Translations under genes and position numbers: made by a program
Source: Lachnospiraceae bacterium
Lineage (GTDB): Bacteria; Bacillota; Clostridia; Lachnospirales; Lachnospiraceae
DNA: 64,000 bases
Reading direction: 5' to 3'
Assembly (NCBI GenBank): GCA_024698145.1
Contig: JAILRO010000061.1
Coordinates: 56,943 to 120,942, forward strand
Shown here: piece by piece, positions 54,213-62,378 of the stretch
Layout: the number at the start of each line of letters is the position of its first letter
Numbering within the stretch: position 1 is the stretch's first letter
Notes under the pieces: generated by a model
Told to the model about the DNA's origin: nothing
Databases searched by the model: none
The model's input: only the letters and a program-made list of their open reading frames with translations

Positions 54213-55193
54213 ATGAGTAATAAGAACAAAGAATACTATAAAAAATTATTTAAGCAGGCAAACTTCAAACCCTGCAAATCGCCAAAAGGTTTTCCTCCCG
54301 GAGGAGAATGTTTTGAATTTTCACCCGAATACGGTGAAGGATACTACTGGTATTATGAAATGCCCGGACAGTACAATATCAAAATTCACGACTTCTTTTA
54401 CAAGGAAGATGCCGTTCTCAACATGGATTTTCCCGAATGCCTTAGCATAACCTGGTATGAGTCTATTTCCGGAGAAGAATTAAATCCTTATAGAAGTTTA
54501 AACTGTCATGTAATCAAGAGTTTCCTTGGTGGATATCAACCTTTTCACGCCCTTATTCATCGAAACATCCCCATCAAATCAATAGGCATAGAATACAGAC
54601 CGGATTTCTTTCACCAGGTTCTTAAAGATAATTTTGGAACAGCATATGAAGATCCCAAATCCGCCTTCAGAAGCATTGACGAAACATCAGATTTTCCCGA
54701 AATGAAGAAACTTCTTTGGGATATTTGGACGTACGAGGGATCAGCCTCATCGGCAGCCCTTTATTATGATGCAAAAGCAAGAGAAGCCCTTTCTCTTATT
54801 TTCGAGCATCACAGAAAACTGAACAAAAAAGCCAAGGCCATTCTTTCTTCTGACGATGCAGAATTGCTGAAAAGCCTTGGTCTTTATATAAATGATCATT
54901 ACGCAGATAAAATTTCCATTGAATCTTTAGCAAAACTTTCCTTTATGGGTACAACCAAACTTAAAAACGCATTTAAAGCATACTACGGTATGACCATAGC
55001 TGACTACATTCAGAAAGTAAGAATAGATCATGCAGAACATCTTCTTGCCTACACAGACCTTCCTGTTTCTGAAGTCGCAAAAGCTGTAGGCTATGTCTCA
55101 CCGGGTCATTTTGCTGAACTTTTCAGTAATGCAAAGGGATTATTACCACTTAGCTACAGAAAAGCCTTCCAAAAATCAGACATCAAAAAATGA
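54213..55193 (+). CDS. AraC family regulator (PchR/YbtA-like context)
   Basis: 326 residues. The N-terminal 215 residues form a sensor with no cupin signature I can name (FSPEYGEGYYWYYEMPGQYNI, PFHALIHRNIPIKSIGIEYRPDFF). The C-terminal double helix-turn-helix (about 225-322) is typical: ISIESLAKLSFMGTTKLKNAFKAYYGMTIADYIQKVRIDHAEHLL then VSEVAKAVGYVSPGHFAELF. The binding site is weak (GGAAC). It is divergent from an ABC pair and ends 3 bases from the stop of another on the opposite strand. AraC proteins next to IrtAB/YbtPQ-type transporters usually respond to a metallophore; that is inference. Confidence 0.9.
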   Translation: MSNKNKEYYKKLFKQANFKPCKSPKGFPPGGECFEFSPEYGEGYYWYYEMPGQYNIKIHDFFYKEDAVLNMDFPECLSITWYESISGEELNPYRSLNCHVIKSFLGGYQPFHALIHRNIPIKSIGIEYRPDFFHQVLKDNFGTAYEDPKSAFRSIDETSDFPEMKKLLWDIWTYEGSASSAALYYDAKAREALSLIFEHHRKLNKKAKAILSSDDAELLKSLGLYINDHYADKISIESLAKLSFMGTTKLKNAFKAYYGMTIADYIQKVRIDHAEHLLAYTDLPVSEVAKAVGYVSPGHFAELFSNAKGLLPLSYRKAFQKSDIKK

Positions 55194-55196
55194 TTG

Positions 55197-56930
55197 TTAT
55201 GAAGCCTGTAATGAAACCATGCGGGCATATATTCCGCCCATATTCATAAGTGACGAATGATCACCACTTTCTACAATCTCACCATTTGAAACAACAAGTA
55301 TCTGATCTGCATCTTTTATGGTCTTAAGCCTATGCGCTATAACAAGAAGTGTCTTGTCTTTGCAAAGTTCAGAAATTGCTTCCTGTATAGCCCACTCATT
55401 GTCCGCATCCACACTTGCGGTAGCCTCATCCAGTATTACGATAGGAGAGTCTTTCAATATACATCTTGCGATGGATATTCTCTGTTTTTCACCACCTGAT
55501 AATGAAGCCCCTCCTTCTCCGATTACTGTATCAAAGCCATCCGGAAACTGCATTATAAAATCATAACACCTTGCTCTTTTGGCAGCCTCTTCAACCTCTT
55601 CTTTTGTCGCATCAGGACGACCTATAGTTATGTTGTTATATACAGTATCCTGAAACAGATAAACCCTCTGGAAAACCATACTAATCTGATCCATAAGGCA
55701 TCCAAGAGATACATTTCTTATATCTTCACCTCTTACAAGAATGCGTCCACTCTTAACATCCCAGAAACGAGCAAGAAGTGACGCTATTGTTGACTTACCT
55801 CCTCCGGAAGGTCCGACAAGCGCCGTCATTCCTCCCTGTTTTACTTCAAATGATACATTCTTAAGTACGTCTTTATCAGTGTATGCAAAGCTGACATTAT
55901 CATAAGCAATTTCAACCGATCCTGTTCCGATCTCAGAAGCACTTACAAGTTCATTTTTCCCTTCAGCCTTTAATTCTTTTGCTTTGAATACCTCTTCTAT
56001 TCTGTCAAGGCTCGCATTTGTTACGGTAAGTCTTGCCATTTGCGAATAATAACCCTTGATTGATGCAAACATATCAAAAAGGAAAAGTGACATACCGACC
56101 ATATATATATCCGAAATTTCACCTGTATTGTAGAGATACGCGCACATTGCAAGGACAAGCGATGTGCCTATACCAAACGTCAGATAAAGTGCCATTGACC
56201 ACGGACTGTATGCAATTTCAAAATTGATGCTTTCCTTACAACTCTTATCAAATTCATCAGTGAGCCTTTTAGATTTTTCACCCAACATGTTATATGACTT
56301 AATAATACTTATACCTTCCGCAAAATCAAGAACTTCCTCAGTTAAAGACTCACTCACTTCCTGCTTTATTATGGAATGCTTTTCGGATGTTCTAAGCATC
56401 AAATTACCAACCACGATAAATACCATAACAATTATCAAGGCCAACAATCCAAGTCTCACGTCCATCACGAACATCATGACCGTCATAATCCCCTGGGAAA
56501 TTATAAATGTCACCAATTCAGACAAAACTCCCATACAATTCTCTTCAATAAAAACCATGTCAGTAGATAGAACCGAACTGATTTTTCCGATATTACCTTC
56601 GGTAAAATAACCCATAGGCAGTTTTCTCAAATGATCACCGAGCCTCAAACGCATATCAGCAAATACCATATAGCCAGCTGCTGACTGAAGAATATTGGAC
56701 AAATGTTCAAACAATGCCTCTAATAAAACGCTTGCAATTACTGCCAAACCCAAATATAAACACTTTTTCTTATCCATCTGCCCTTGCATAAACCAACTTA
56801 TGCAGAAAAAGCACAATATAAGAGGCACCTTCATCATAATTCCTTTAAAGAAAGCCGTGATATACGAGGCGCGAATTCTGCCCTTATACTTTCCGGTATT
56901 ATTTATAAGTCTGTGCATTATCTTTAACAT
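55197..56930 (-). CDS. ABC exporter-fold half-transporter, B-type subunit
   Basis: 577 residues. Membrane domain (about 20-300) with ADMRLRLGDHLRKLPMGYFTEGNIG, then ATPase with Walker A GPSGGGKST, Q-loop ISMVFQRVYLF, signature SLSGGEKQR, Walker B PIVILDEATASVDADNE and H-loop IAHRL. It begins 4 bases after the preceding subunit. GAGGG lies nine bases before the ATG. It is the paralogue of 43555-45285 and pairs with the A-type subunit upstream. The convergent AraC gene ends 3 bases away, with no terminator between. Confidence 0.92.
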   Translation of the reverse strand: MLKIMHRLINNTGKYKGRIRASYITAFFKGIMMKVPLILCFFCISWFMQGQMDKKKCLYLGLAVIASVLLEALFEHLSNILQSAAGYMVFADMRLRLGDHLRKLPMGYFTEGNIGKISSVLSTDMVFIEENCMGVLSELVTFIISQGIMTVMMFVMDVRLGLLALIIVMVFIVVGNLMLRTSEKHSIIKQEVSESLTEEVLDFAEGISIIKSYNMLGEKSKRLTDEFDKSCKESINFEIAYSPWSMALYLTFGIGTSLVLAMCAYLYNTGEISDIYMVGMSLFLFDMFASIKGYYSQMARLTVTNASLDRIEEVFKAKELKAEGKNELVSASEIGTGSVEIAYDNVSFAYTDKDVLKNVSFEVKQGGMTALVGPSGGGKSTIASLLARFWDVKSGRILVRGEDIRNVSLGCLMDQISMVFQRVYLFQDTVYNNITIGRPDATKEEVEEAAKRARCYDFIMQFPDGFDTVIGEGGASLSGGEKQRISIARCILKDSPIVILDEATASVDADNEWAIQEAISELCKDKTLLVIAHRLKTIKDADQILVVSNGEIVESGDHSSLMNMGGIYARMVSLQAS

Positions 56931-56934
56931 AATC

Positions 56935-58665
56935 TTAAGCCCTCACTTTCCACGTACTTGCCGAAACTGACGCATCCCACAACTTCTTATACTCGGGACA
57001 ATCAGCAACCAATTTGTCATGTGTATCCGCTGCAATACAAACACCATCTTTCATCACGCAAATCTTATCAGCATTTTTTATGGTTGAAAGTCTATGAGCG
57101 ATAACGAGTACAGTTTTGTCCTTTACAATTTCATCAAGCGCCGCGTTCATCTTCTCTTCATTCTCAGGGTCCATAAACGCCGTTGCTTCATCCAAAACTA
57201 TAATCGGGGCATCCTTAAGGATTGCTCTTGCAAGAGATATTCTCTGACGTTCTCCACCTGACAACTGCTTACCTCCGTCGCCCGCCTGTGTTTCAATGCC
57301 ATCAGGAAGTCTTTCAAGGAACTCGTTACACTGAGCTCTTTCAGCCGCTTTAAGCACTTCCTCTTTTGTTGCATCAGGCTTACCAATGAGAATATTTTCA
57401 TACAAACTTGTATTAAACAAAAATTGTTCCTGTGAAACAAAAGCAACCTGATTATTAAGTGCCTCCAAAGACATATCGGTTATATCCTGACCACCTATCG
57501 AAATTTTACCCGAATCAAGATCATAATAATGTACCAATAGTTTCGCAAGTGTTGATTTTCCACTTCCGGATTCACCAACAAGCGCTGTTGTTGTTCCCTG
57601 TTTAAAACTGACATCCACGCCATGAAGGACCTCTGTTTCCTCATAACCGAAATGAACATCTTTAAATTCAACATCAAGATTGCTTCCCTTAAATTCAGAC
57701 ATACCTTCCTTCAAAGGAGGATGTTCCATCATCTTCTCAAGCTCAGCAATCTTATAATCAAGCTGCGGGAACTTTCCGGCAAAGTTAAGTGCCTTTAAAA
57801 CAGAAGGACCCACAGCAAAAGACATGCAAAATACAAGTACCATTCTATCAAGTGCAATTGTTCCTCCAAGTACCATCACAGAACCCAACGGCAACATCAA
57901 CAATACAAGACAAGGCAAAACGCTGGAATATATCGCCATCCATGGCCAGCAAACCTTATACCAATCAAGTGTAAAGTCTCGATAGCTTCTTACTACATCT
58001 CCGAATCGTTTATAAGAATCTCCATCTTTATTGAAGACTTTAACTACTTCCATACCGTTTATATATTCAACAATCGTGTTGTTCATGTTGGCCGCAGATT
58101 CATAGTACGCATTCATTTTTTCCATGCCCGCTTTCATCATCATGCCCATAGCAAACATTCCCACCACAAGCGGAACAAGAGACAATAATCCAAGTCTCCA
58201 ATCAAATACAAACATAAGAACAATTATAATAACAGGTATCGCAACATTAGCAATTCCTTCAGGAATTGCATGGGCCAAAAGAAGTTCGACCTGATCAATA
58301 TCATCCGTAAAGACTTTCTTAATACGTCCTGTTCCTAATTCAGTTATATTTCCCAAGGGTTGTTTTTCAAGTTTCCCTTGAAGCGAAACTCTTAAATTCT
58401 TCAAAGTGTTATAAGCACTGATGTGTGAAAATGCGAGTCCCTGTACATAAGAAACGGAAAAGACAATCTCACAAACGGCAATAGTCACAACTCTGACAAG
58501 GATGAAAGATGCATCTAAATGTTCTCCCCGAATAAGGGGCGAAATTATTTGGTAAAGAAAAAAATAAGGTGCAATATTTGCAACGATACCAATAGACATC
58601 ATGATTGTTGCCCACACGGTATACTTCTTGTATTCTCCTATATAAGGAGATACTCTTTTAAACAT
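56935..58665 (-). CDS. ABC exporter-fold half-transporter, A-type subunit
   Basis: 576 residues. Membrane domain (about 15-300) with AYNTLKNLRVSLQGKLEKQPLGNI and VEYINGMEVVKVFNKDG, then ATPase with Walker A GESGSGKST, Q-loop VAFVSQEQFLF, signature QLSGGERQR, Walker B IIVLDEATAFMDPENE and H-loop IAHRL. GGAGGG precedes the ATG. It is the intact counterpart of the interrupted A-type subunit at 45282-47027. Operator site 5 is 28 bases upstream of its start. Confidence 0.93.
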   Translation of the reverse strand: MFKRVSPYIGEYKKYTVWATIMMSIGIVANIAPYFFLYQIISPLIRGEHLDASFILVRVVTIAVCEIVFSVSYVQGLAFSHISAYNTLKNLRVSLQGKLEKQPLGNITELGTGRIKKVFTDDIDQVELLLAHAIPEGIANVAIPVIIIVLMFVFDWRLGLLSLVPLVVGMFAMGMMMKAGMEKMNAYYESAANMNNTIVEYINGMEVVKVFNKDGDSYKRFGDVVRSYRDFTLDWYKVCWPWMAIYSSVLPCLVLLMLPLGSVMVLGGTIALDRMVLVFCMSFAVGPSVLKALNFAGKFPQLDYKIAELEKMMEHPPLKEGMSEFKGSNLDVEFKDVHFGYEETEVLHGVDVSFKQGTTTALVGESGSGKSTLAKLLVHYYDLDSGKISIGGQDITDMSLEALNNQVAFVSQEQFLFNTSLYENILIGKPDATKEEVLKAAERAQCNEFLERLPDGIETQAGDGGKQLSGGERQRISLARAILKDAPIIVLDEATAFMDPENEEKMNAALDEIVKDKTVLVIAHRLSTIKNADKICVMKDGVCIAADTHDKLVADCPEYKKLWDASVSASTWKVRA

Positions 58666-58692
58666 GGTGTTCCCTCCATTTCTGTAATTGTT

Positions 58693-58712
58693 TGGTTAGT
58701 TATTGCTAACCA
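58693..58712. promoter_or_regulatory. GTTAG-N6-CTAAC operator, site 5
   Basis: TGGTTAG-TTATTG-CTAACCA, 7-bp perfect arms, between the TetR gene and the A-type ABC gene. No clear separate promoter was found here. Confidence 0.75.
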
Positions 58713-58726
58713 TGTAGTTATTTTTC

Positions 58727-58744
58727 AGCCGTCTTTCGACGGCT
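58727..58744. other. GC-rich hairpin with GAAA loop behind the TetR gene
   Basis: AGCCGTC/GACGGCT, a perfect 7-bp stem. On the minus strand the loop is GAAA and it is followed by A, not T; on the + strand it is followed by TTTTT. It begins 6 bases after the TetR stop, in the path of readthrough to the ABC pair. Confidence 0.6.
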
Positions 58745-58750
58745 TTTTAA

Positions 58751-59368
58751 TTATCTTTCCATTTGAAGAGCTTTGGTCCAATCGTAGAACCTGCACATGA
58801 CTTTGCAATGCCATTCTATTTCCTTCCATGTCATCTTATGAATAAACGGTTCATAGATTGCTGTCCAAAAAGATGTGCAAAGTACATGCATTTCATCTTT
58901 GGAAATATCTGCTTTTGCCAAACCGCGCTTCTTAGCTTCCATGTAGTATTGCCAATATGCATTAGTCATTCGTTGGGCAAAATCATGTCCATATTTTTCA
59001 TAGACTGTTCCTGCCGACTTTTCAAGAAGTAAGACAAAATCACCCCTTATCTTCCACAGAGTTTTGAAAAGATCTAAGGTGTATTTTTCATTCATATCCC
59101 ATGTGGCGCGAACTTCTTCATCTGTCATTTTAGAAAAATCCATATCTGTTCGGACAGCCACAAAACTATCCAAAATATCAGCCGTATCTTTTACAGCATC
59201 GCAAAAGAGTTCTTCCTTACCCTTATACCTCTTGTATACTGCTCCGGTTGTCACGCCTGCTTTTTCACAGATAATTTTCAGATCGGCCTTTATGAACCCG
59301 TTCTTAGCAAACTCTTCTCTTGCACTCTGAATTAATCTTTTGTCTATACTGGTATCTCTTACCGACAT
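58751..59368 (-). CDS. TetR/AcrR family regulator
   Basis: 205 residues from the ATG at 59368 (GGAGGG upstream). Helix-turn-helix: DLKIICEKAGVTTGAVYKRYKGKEELF (about 28-54). The C-terminal ligand domain has no family that I can name. It stands upstream of the ABC pair at 55197-58665 in the same direction, the same arrangement as TetR 47102 and its pair. Its promoter overlaps a long perfect inverted repeat, a likely self-operator. Confidence 0.93.
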   Translation of the reverse strand: MSVRDTSIDKRLIQSAREEFAKNGFIKADLKIICEKAGVTTGAVYKRYKGKEELFCDAVKDTADILDSFVAVRTDMDFSKMTDEEVRATWDMNEKYTLDLFKTLWKIRGDFVLLLEKSAGTVYEKYGHDFAQRMTNAYWQYYMEAKKRGLAKADISKDEMHVLCTSFWTAIYEPFIHKMTWKEIEWHCKVMCRFYDWTKALQMER

Positions 59369-59379
59369 ATTGCCCTCCA

Positions 59380-59422
59380 ATAAAACAATTACCGATAATT
59401 CATTTATCGGTAATTGTTTTAT
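59380..59422. promoter_or_regulatory. 19-bp perfect inverted repeat, likely TetR operator
   Basis: The 19 bases 59380-59398 and 59404-59422 are exact reverse complements around 5 bases; the core of each arm is CAATTACCGATAA. The repeat covers the -10 box and start site of the TetR promoter and ends 12 bases before the start codon. Confidence 0.85.
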
Positions 59423-59444
59423 CACATTTCTCACTTTGTGTCAA
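59416..59444 (-). promoter_or_regulatory. Promoter of the TetR gene at 58751
   Basis: Minus-strand TTGACA (59439-59444), 17-bp spacer, TAAAAC (59416-59421). Confidence 0.75.
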
Positions 59445-59495
59445 TATTAAATTTCCATAAAAGTCTTCATCAAAGAAAACTAAAATGATATTTTT

Positions 59496-61160
59496 TCATT
59501 TAACCTTGATCTTAACTGCTTTATGGATACCGTTCTGGGCATATACCCATATCTTTACCGTACCCTTCTTTTTAGCCTTTACCACACCATTCTCATCAAC
59601 CGTGGCAATCTTTTTATTTGCAGATTCAAAGCATATCGGTCTGTGGGTAGCAATACGTCTGTCTTTGTTAATCTCCCTTGCAACAATCTTGAAGGTCTTG
59701 CCTTTTTTCAATTTCACCTTCGACTTATTCACCTTTATAGACTGAGCCACACCATACTTGCTGCTTATTGTCGTTGCATGAATAGTCTTTGAGATTGTCA
59801 GCTTCTTTTTCTTACCATTCACATTCTTGTAAGCCTTGATGTAGAACTTATAGTAGGTGTTCTCTTCCAAATCATTGGCTGTCCATTTGACAGTCTTAGG
59901 GTTCGTAATTTCATCTACGAGCTTGTACTTACGCTTAACGCCCTCGCTGTTACACTTGCTTCCGTATATCTGATAGCCGTCTGCACCTGTGACATGAACC
60001 CATTTCAACGAAATAGATTTCTTAGTGTATTTATACGAATGGGCCTGCAAAAGATTGAATACCGAGCCCTTTACCTCTTCCTTCTTTTCAGAAACCTCCT
60101 GATTCTCCGTAGTTGCCTCAACACTCTTATAATGATTTGGTTCTGCTTTTGATTCCACCTTAGGTTCTTTGACCGGAGTCCACTGCGCATAGAGAGTAAC
60201 AGTTGCATCTTTTGTAGTAGTAAGATCCCTTACACTCGCCTTATCAGCATACGCCGTTCCCGTAGCGGTATTGGTATCAGGGACTGTATTCCATCCGGCA
60301 AATGCAAAGCCTTTTTTGGTAAATGTATTTGCTGTAAGATTCTGAGTTACCCCAAAGACAAAGTCCTGATCCGGCATTTCTCCTGTTCCACCATTAGCGT
60401 CAAAGTGCACCTTATATGGATTACCCGCCCATACTGCTTTAAGCTCAATAACATGTAATCCGTTTTTGTCCGGTGTTGGCACCTTCGGCATATTTGTAAT
60501 CAATTCATCCACGGTTCTAACCGAAGAAGGAACGCGGGTTGATGAAATTTCATAATTCCAGCCAAGAAAGTTATAACCCTGCTTAGGAGTAACCTTTGGA
60601 ACCGACACAACTTTTTTTGTTCTATACGTTGTAACCGGAGTTCCGATTGTTTCGTCGCCATCCTTAAATACTATATTATATGTTTTGGCAACAGCCTGCA
60701 GTTTTACCCTCACACACCAAATACCAGCATACTCTATCACATCGGAGCCTACAACCCTCCACGCATAGAATTCACTCTCAGGATTAATCACATACGGTTT
60801 AGGTTTAAAGGCATAAATGTCATTATAATCATAAGTTTTTGTAGACCATTTTTCTTCCTCAGATGCACTAATATATTTTGAAAATGGTTCACCTGATGTA
60901 TCCATACCTAAATCGTAATAATATACTAAAATCCCATGTTTCTTAGTACCACCGGGCACATCCTCGGCTTCCCATACAGAAACAATCTCACCCGATTCAA
61001 ATATATCACCATTGTCCGGTAAGTTCTTAATACTAATCTTCGGCAATGTATCAGTCGCAGCCTTTTTAATGTCCTTAGCACTAACTGGAACTATCATTTC
61101 CATTATTATTATAAATGTCATAAATATAGCTATGAAATTATTTCTTCTTGTCCGTATCAT
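59496..61160 (-). CDS. Secreted InlB-repeat, Fn3 and Ig-like surface protein
   Basis: 554 residues with a signal peptide (about 1-28, ends VSA). An N-terminal domain of about 140 residues is not recognised. Two InlB B-type repeats follow (YNIVFKDGDETIGTPVTTY to FLGWNY, and VHFDANGGTGEMPDQDF to TLYAQWTPV), then an acidic linker (about 335-365), a fibronectin-III-like domain (SISLKWVHVTGADGYQIYG to FYIKAYKN) and a C-terminal Ig-like domain (KLKKGKTFKIVA to KKGTVKIWVYAQNG). It ends without a sorting motif. The Lys-rich C-terminal half suggests wall association. Adhesive or matrix roles are typical; none is shown. Its start overlaps the end of the preceding remnant (ATGA). Confidence 0.88.
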   Translation of the reverse strand: MIRTRRNNFIAIFMTFIIIMEMIVPVSAKDIKKAATDTLPKISIKNLPDNGDIFESGEIVSVWEAEDVPGGTKKHGILVYYYDLGMDTSGEPFSKYISASEEEKWSTKTYDYNDIYAFKPKPYVINPESEFYAWRVVGSDVIEYAGIWCVRVKLQAVAKTYNIVFKDGDETIGTPVTTYRTKKVVSVPKVTPKQGYNFLGWNYEISSTRVPSSVRTVDELITNMPKVPTPDKNGLHVIELKAVWAGNPYKVHFDANGGTGEMPDQDFVFGVTQNLTANTFTKKGFAFAGWNTVPDTNTATGTAYADKASVRDLTTTKDATVTLYAQWTPVKEPKVESKAEPNHYKSVEATTENQEVSEKKEEVKGSVFNLLQAHSYKYTKKSISLKWVHVTGADGYQIYGSKCNSEGVKRKYKLVDEITNPKTVKWTANDLEENTYYKFYIKAYKNVNGKKKKLTISKTIHATTISSKYGVAQSIKVNKSKVKLKKGKTFKIVAREINKDRRIATHRPICFESANKKIATVDENGVVKAKKKGTVKIWVYAQNGIHKAVKIKVK

Positions 61161-61348
61161 CTCTCGCTTTTCCTCTCCTCTTTATGTCTAACCTTTTCGG
61201 CCAGCTCTTCCTGTGTCATCGATAACAATTTGCGCATTTGAACTAGATTTTCATTAACATATGAGTATGCTCCTATTTTTCTTTTTTGCCAACTTTTGGT
61301 ATTATACCACATTTGCAATTTCCCATAAATAAATATTTTCGTTTTCAC
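61157..61348 (-). pseudogene. Remnant of an XRE-type helix-turn-helix gene
   Basis: The frame contains NENLVQMRKLLSMTQEELAEKV, the first helices of a Cro/CI (XRE) domain, then breaks off into RHKEERKSER and a stop. There is no proper start next to that segment: the only ATG after the AGGAG at about 61265 is one base out of frame. A TATAAT with upstream TG (about 61300-61305) could drive this and the surface protein gene downstream. I read it as a decayed regulator; a short leader peptide for the surface protein is possible. Confidence 0.4.
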
Positions 61349-61487
61349 TCATTTGAGTGTTACTTCGCGGACTATCTTAATGCTTTATATATACACAAAG
61401 TGACATTGCCTGCCCGCCACCGGATGAAGTTCCGAAAAGCGCGTGTCTTTTGCATCATATTTCTTTTCATTTTTCAAGAGATAAGTG

Positions 61488-61514
61488 AAAAAAGAGCACG
61501 TTCCTCACGTGCCC
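61488..61514 (-). terminator. Terminator of the MerR-TipAS gene
   Basis: Minus-strand GGGCACGT (61507-61514) / ACGTGCTC (61494-61501), one mismatch, followed by six T (61488-61493). It lies 60 bases after the stop. The rest of 61349-61574 shows nothing. Confidence 0.8.
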
Positions 61515-61574
61515 TTTCCACATCTTCTTAGCCCAGTTAACCTTAATCAAACCATTAGGTTTATATCACCCACA

Positions 61575-62300
61575 TTACTCACAATAAATCTCTATCGCTT
61601 TGTGAGTAAATGCAGCCGTTCCTTCTCCACCCATCTTATCGATGTTCTCTGTAAACTCACCGCCTCCGGCATACATCTTACCAAGACCGGAAAGAATTTC
61701 GTTGGTACATTTATAGAAATGCTCAGTTATAAAACTTTGTAATTTTCTTACCTGATTCTGCACTTCCAAATCGGACGGATTCTTTTCCTTCATCATGCCG
61801 AACTCCTCAAAAATCTTCATGAAGTCAGTCATTATACCTTCCTCATCTTTCTTTGTGCGTCCTTTGCTCTTTTGGCTATATTCCTTATATTCCTTTGTAT
61901 TTCCCCACTGCTCTTTTGCCTGTTTGGCGTATTCATTTAACTTACTTGAATCAAACGCTGTAAAATCCAAATGTCTCACTCCTCTCTTTTTTAAATCATG
62001 GCACATGGTAATAAGATTCTCTATATGTTCCTTCCTAAGTTCCAGAAGTTCAATCTGCTGTTTAAGTGCCTTACTCTTGTCAAAATCAGATCTGGTAACG
62101 ATATCTTTGATATCTTTAAGCGGAAACTCAAGCTCACGAAACAGTAAAATCTGCTGCAGTCTCTCTAATGTTGCATCGTCATACAACCTGTATCCGGACT
62201 CGGTATACTCCGCCGGTTTCAAAAGTCCTATCTTATCGTAATACTGTAGAGTGCGTATACTCACTCCCGTCAGCTTACTTACTTCATTTACTGTCATCAT
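61575..62300 (-). CDS. MerR family regulator with TipAS domain
   Basis: About 241 residues. The MerR helix-turn-helix (MTVNEVSKLTGVSIRTLQYYDKIGLLKP, ESGYRLYDDATLERLQQILLFRELEFPL) is followed by a coiled-coil dimer helix (about 80-120) and a TipAS-type antibiotic-recognition domain (about 125-240; EYAKQAKEQWGNTKEY, YKCTNEILSGLGKMYAG, GEGTAAFTHKAIEIY). TipAL/Mta-type proteins bind bulky drugs and activate efflux genes. The start is the ATG at 62300, nine bases after AAGGAG. Its own promoter has a 19-bp spacer, so it probably regulates itself. No efflux gene adjoins directly. Confidence 0.93.
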   Translation of the reverse strand: MMTVNEVSKLTGVSIRTLQYYDKIGLLKPAEYTESGYRLYDDATLERLQQILLFRELEFPLKDIKDIVTRSDFDKSKALKQQIELLELRKEHIENLITMCHDLKKRGVRHLDFTAFDSSKLNEYAKQAKEQWGNTKEYKEYSQKSKGRTKKDEEGIMTDFMKIFEEFGMMKEKNPSDLEVQNQVRKLQSFITEHFYKCTNEILSGLGKMYAGGGEFTENIDKMGGEGTAAFTHKAIEIYCE

Positions 62301-62328
62301 ACTTCTCATCTCCTTCACGTGTAAGCAC

Positions 62329-62359
62329 ATTATAAACTATTACGTTACGTCAGAGTCAA
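62329..62359 (-). promoter_or_regulatory. 19-bp-spacer promoter of the MerR-TipAS gene
   Basis: Minus-strand TTGACT (62354-62359), 19-bp spacer, TATAAT (62329-62334). The spacer centre contains ACGTAACGT, a small dyad of the kind bound by MerR dimers. Confidence 0.8.
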
Positions 62360-62378
62360 GAAAAAAATAAATGTTTCA

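Noticed and set aside
42813..58712. The GTTAG dyads as operators of the two TetR proteins
   Set aside because: The dyads also control operons without a TetR gene (flavodoxin, ECF, ATC-hydrolase), and each TetR gene has its own, different inverted repeat.
58721..58748. Rho-independent terminator of the TetR gene
   Set aside because: On the sense strand the hairpin is followed by A residues; the T run lies on the opposite strand only.
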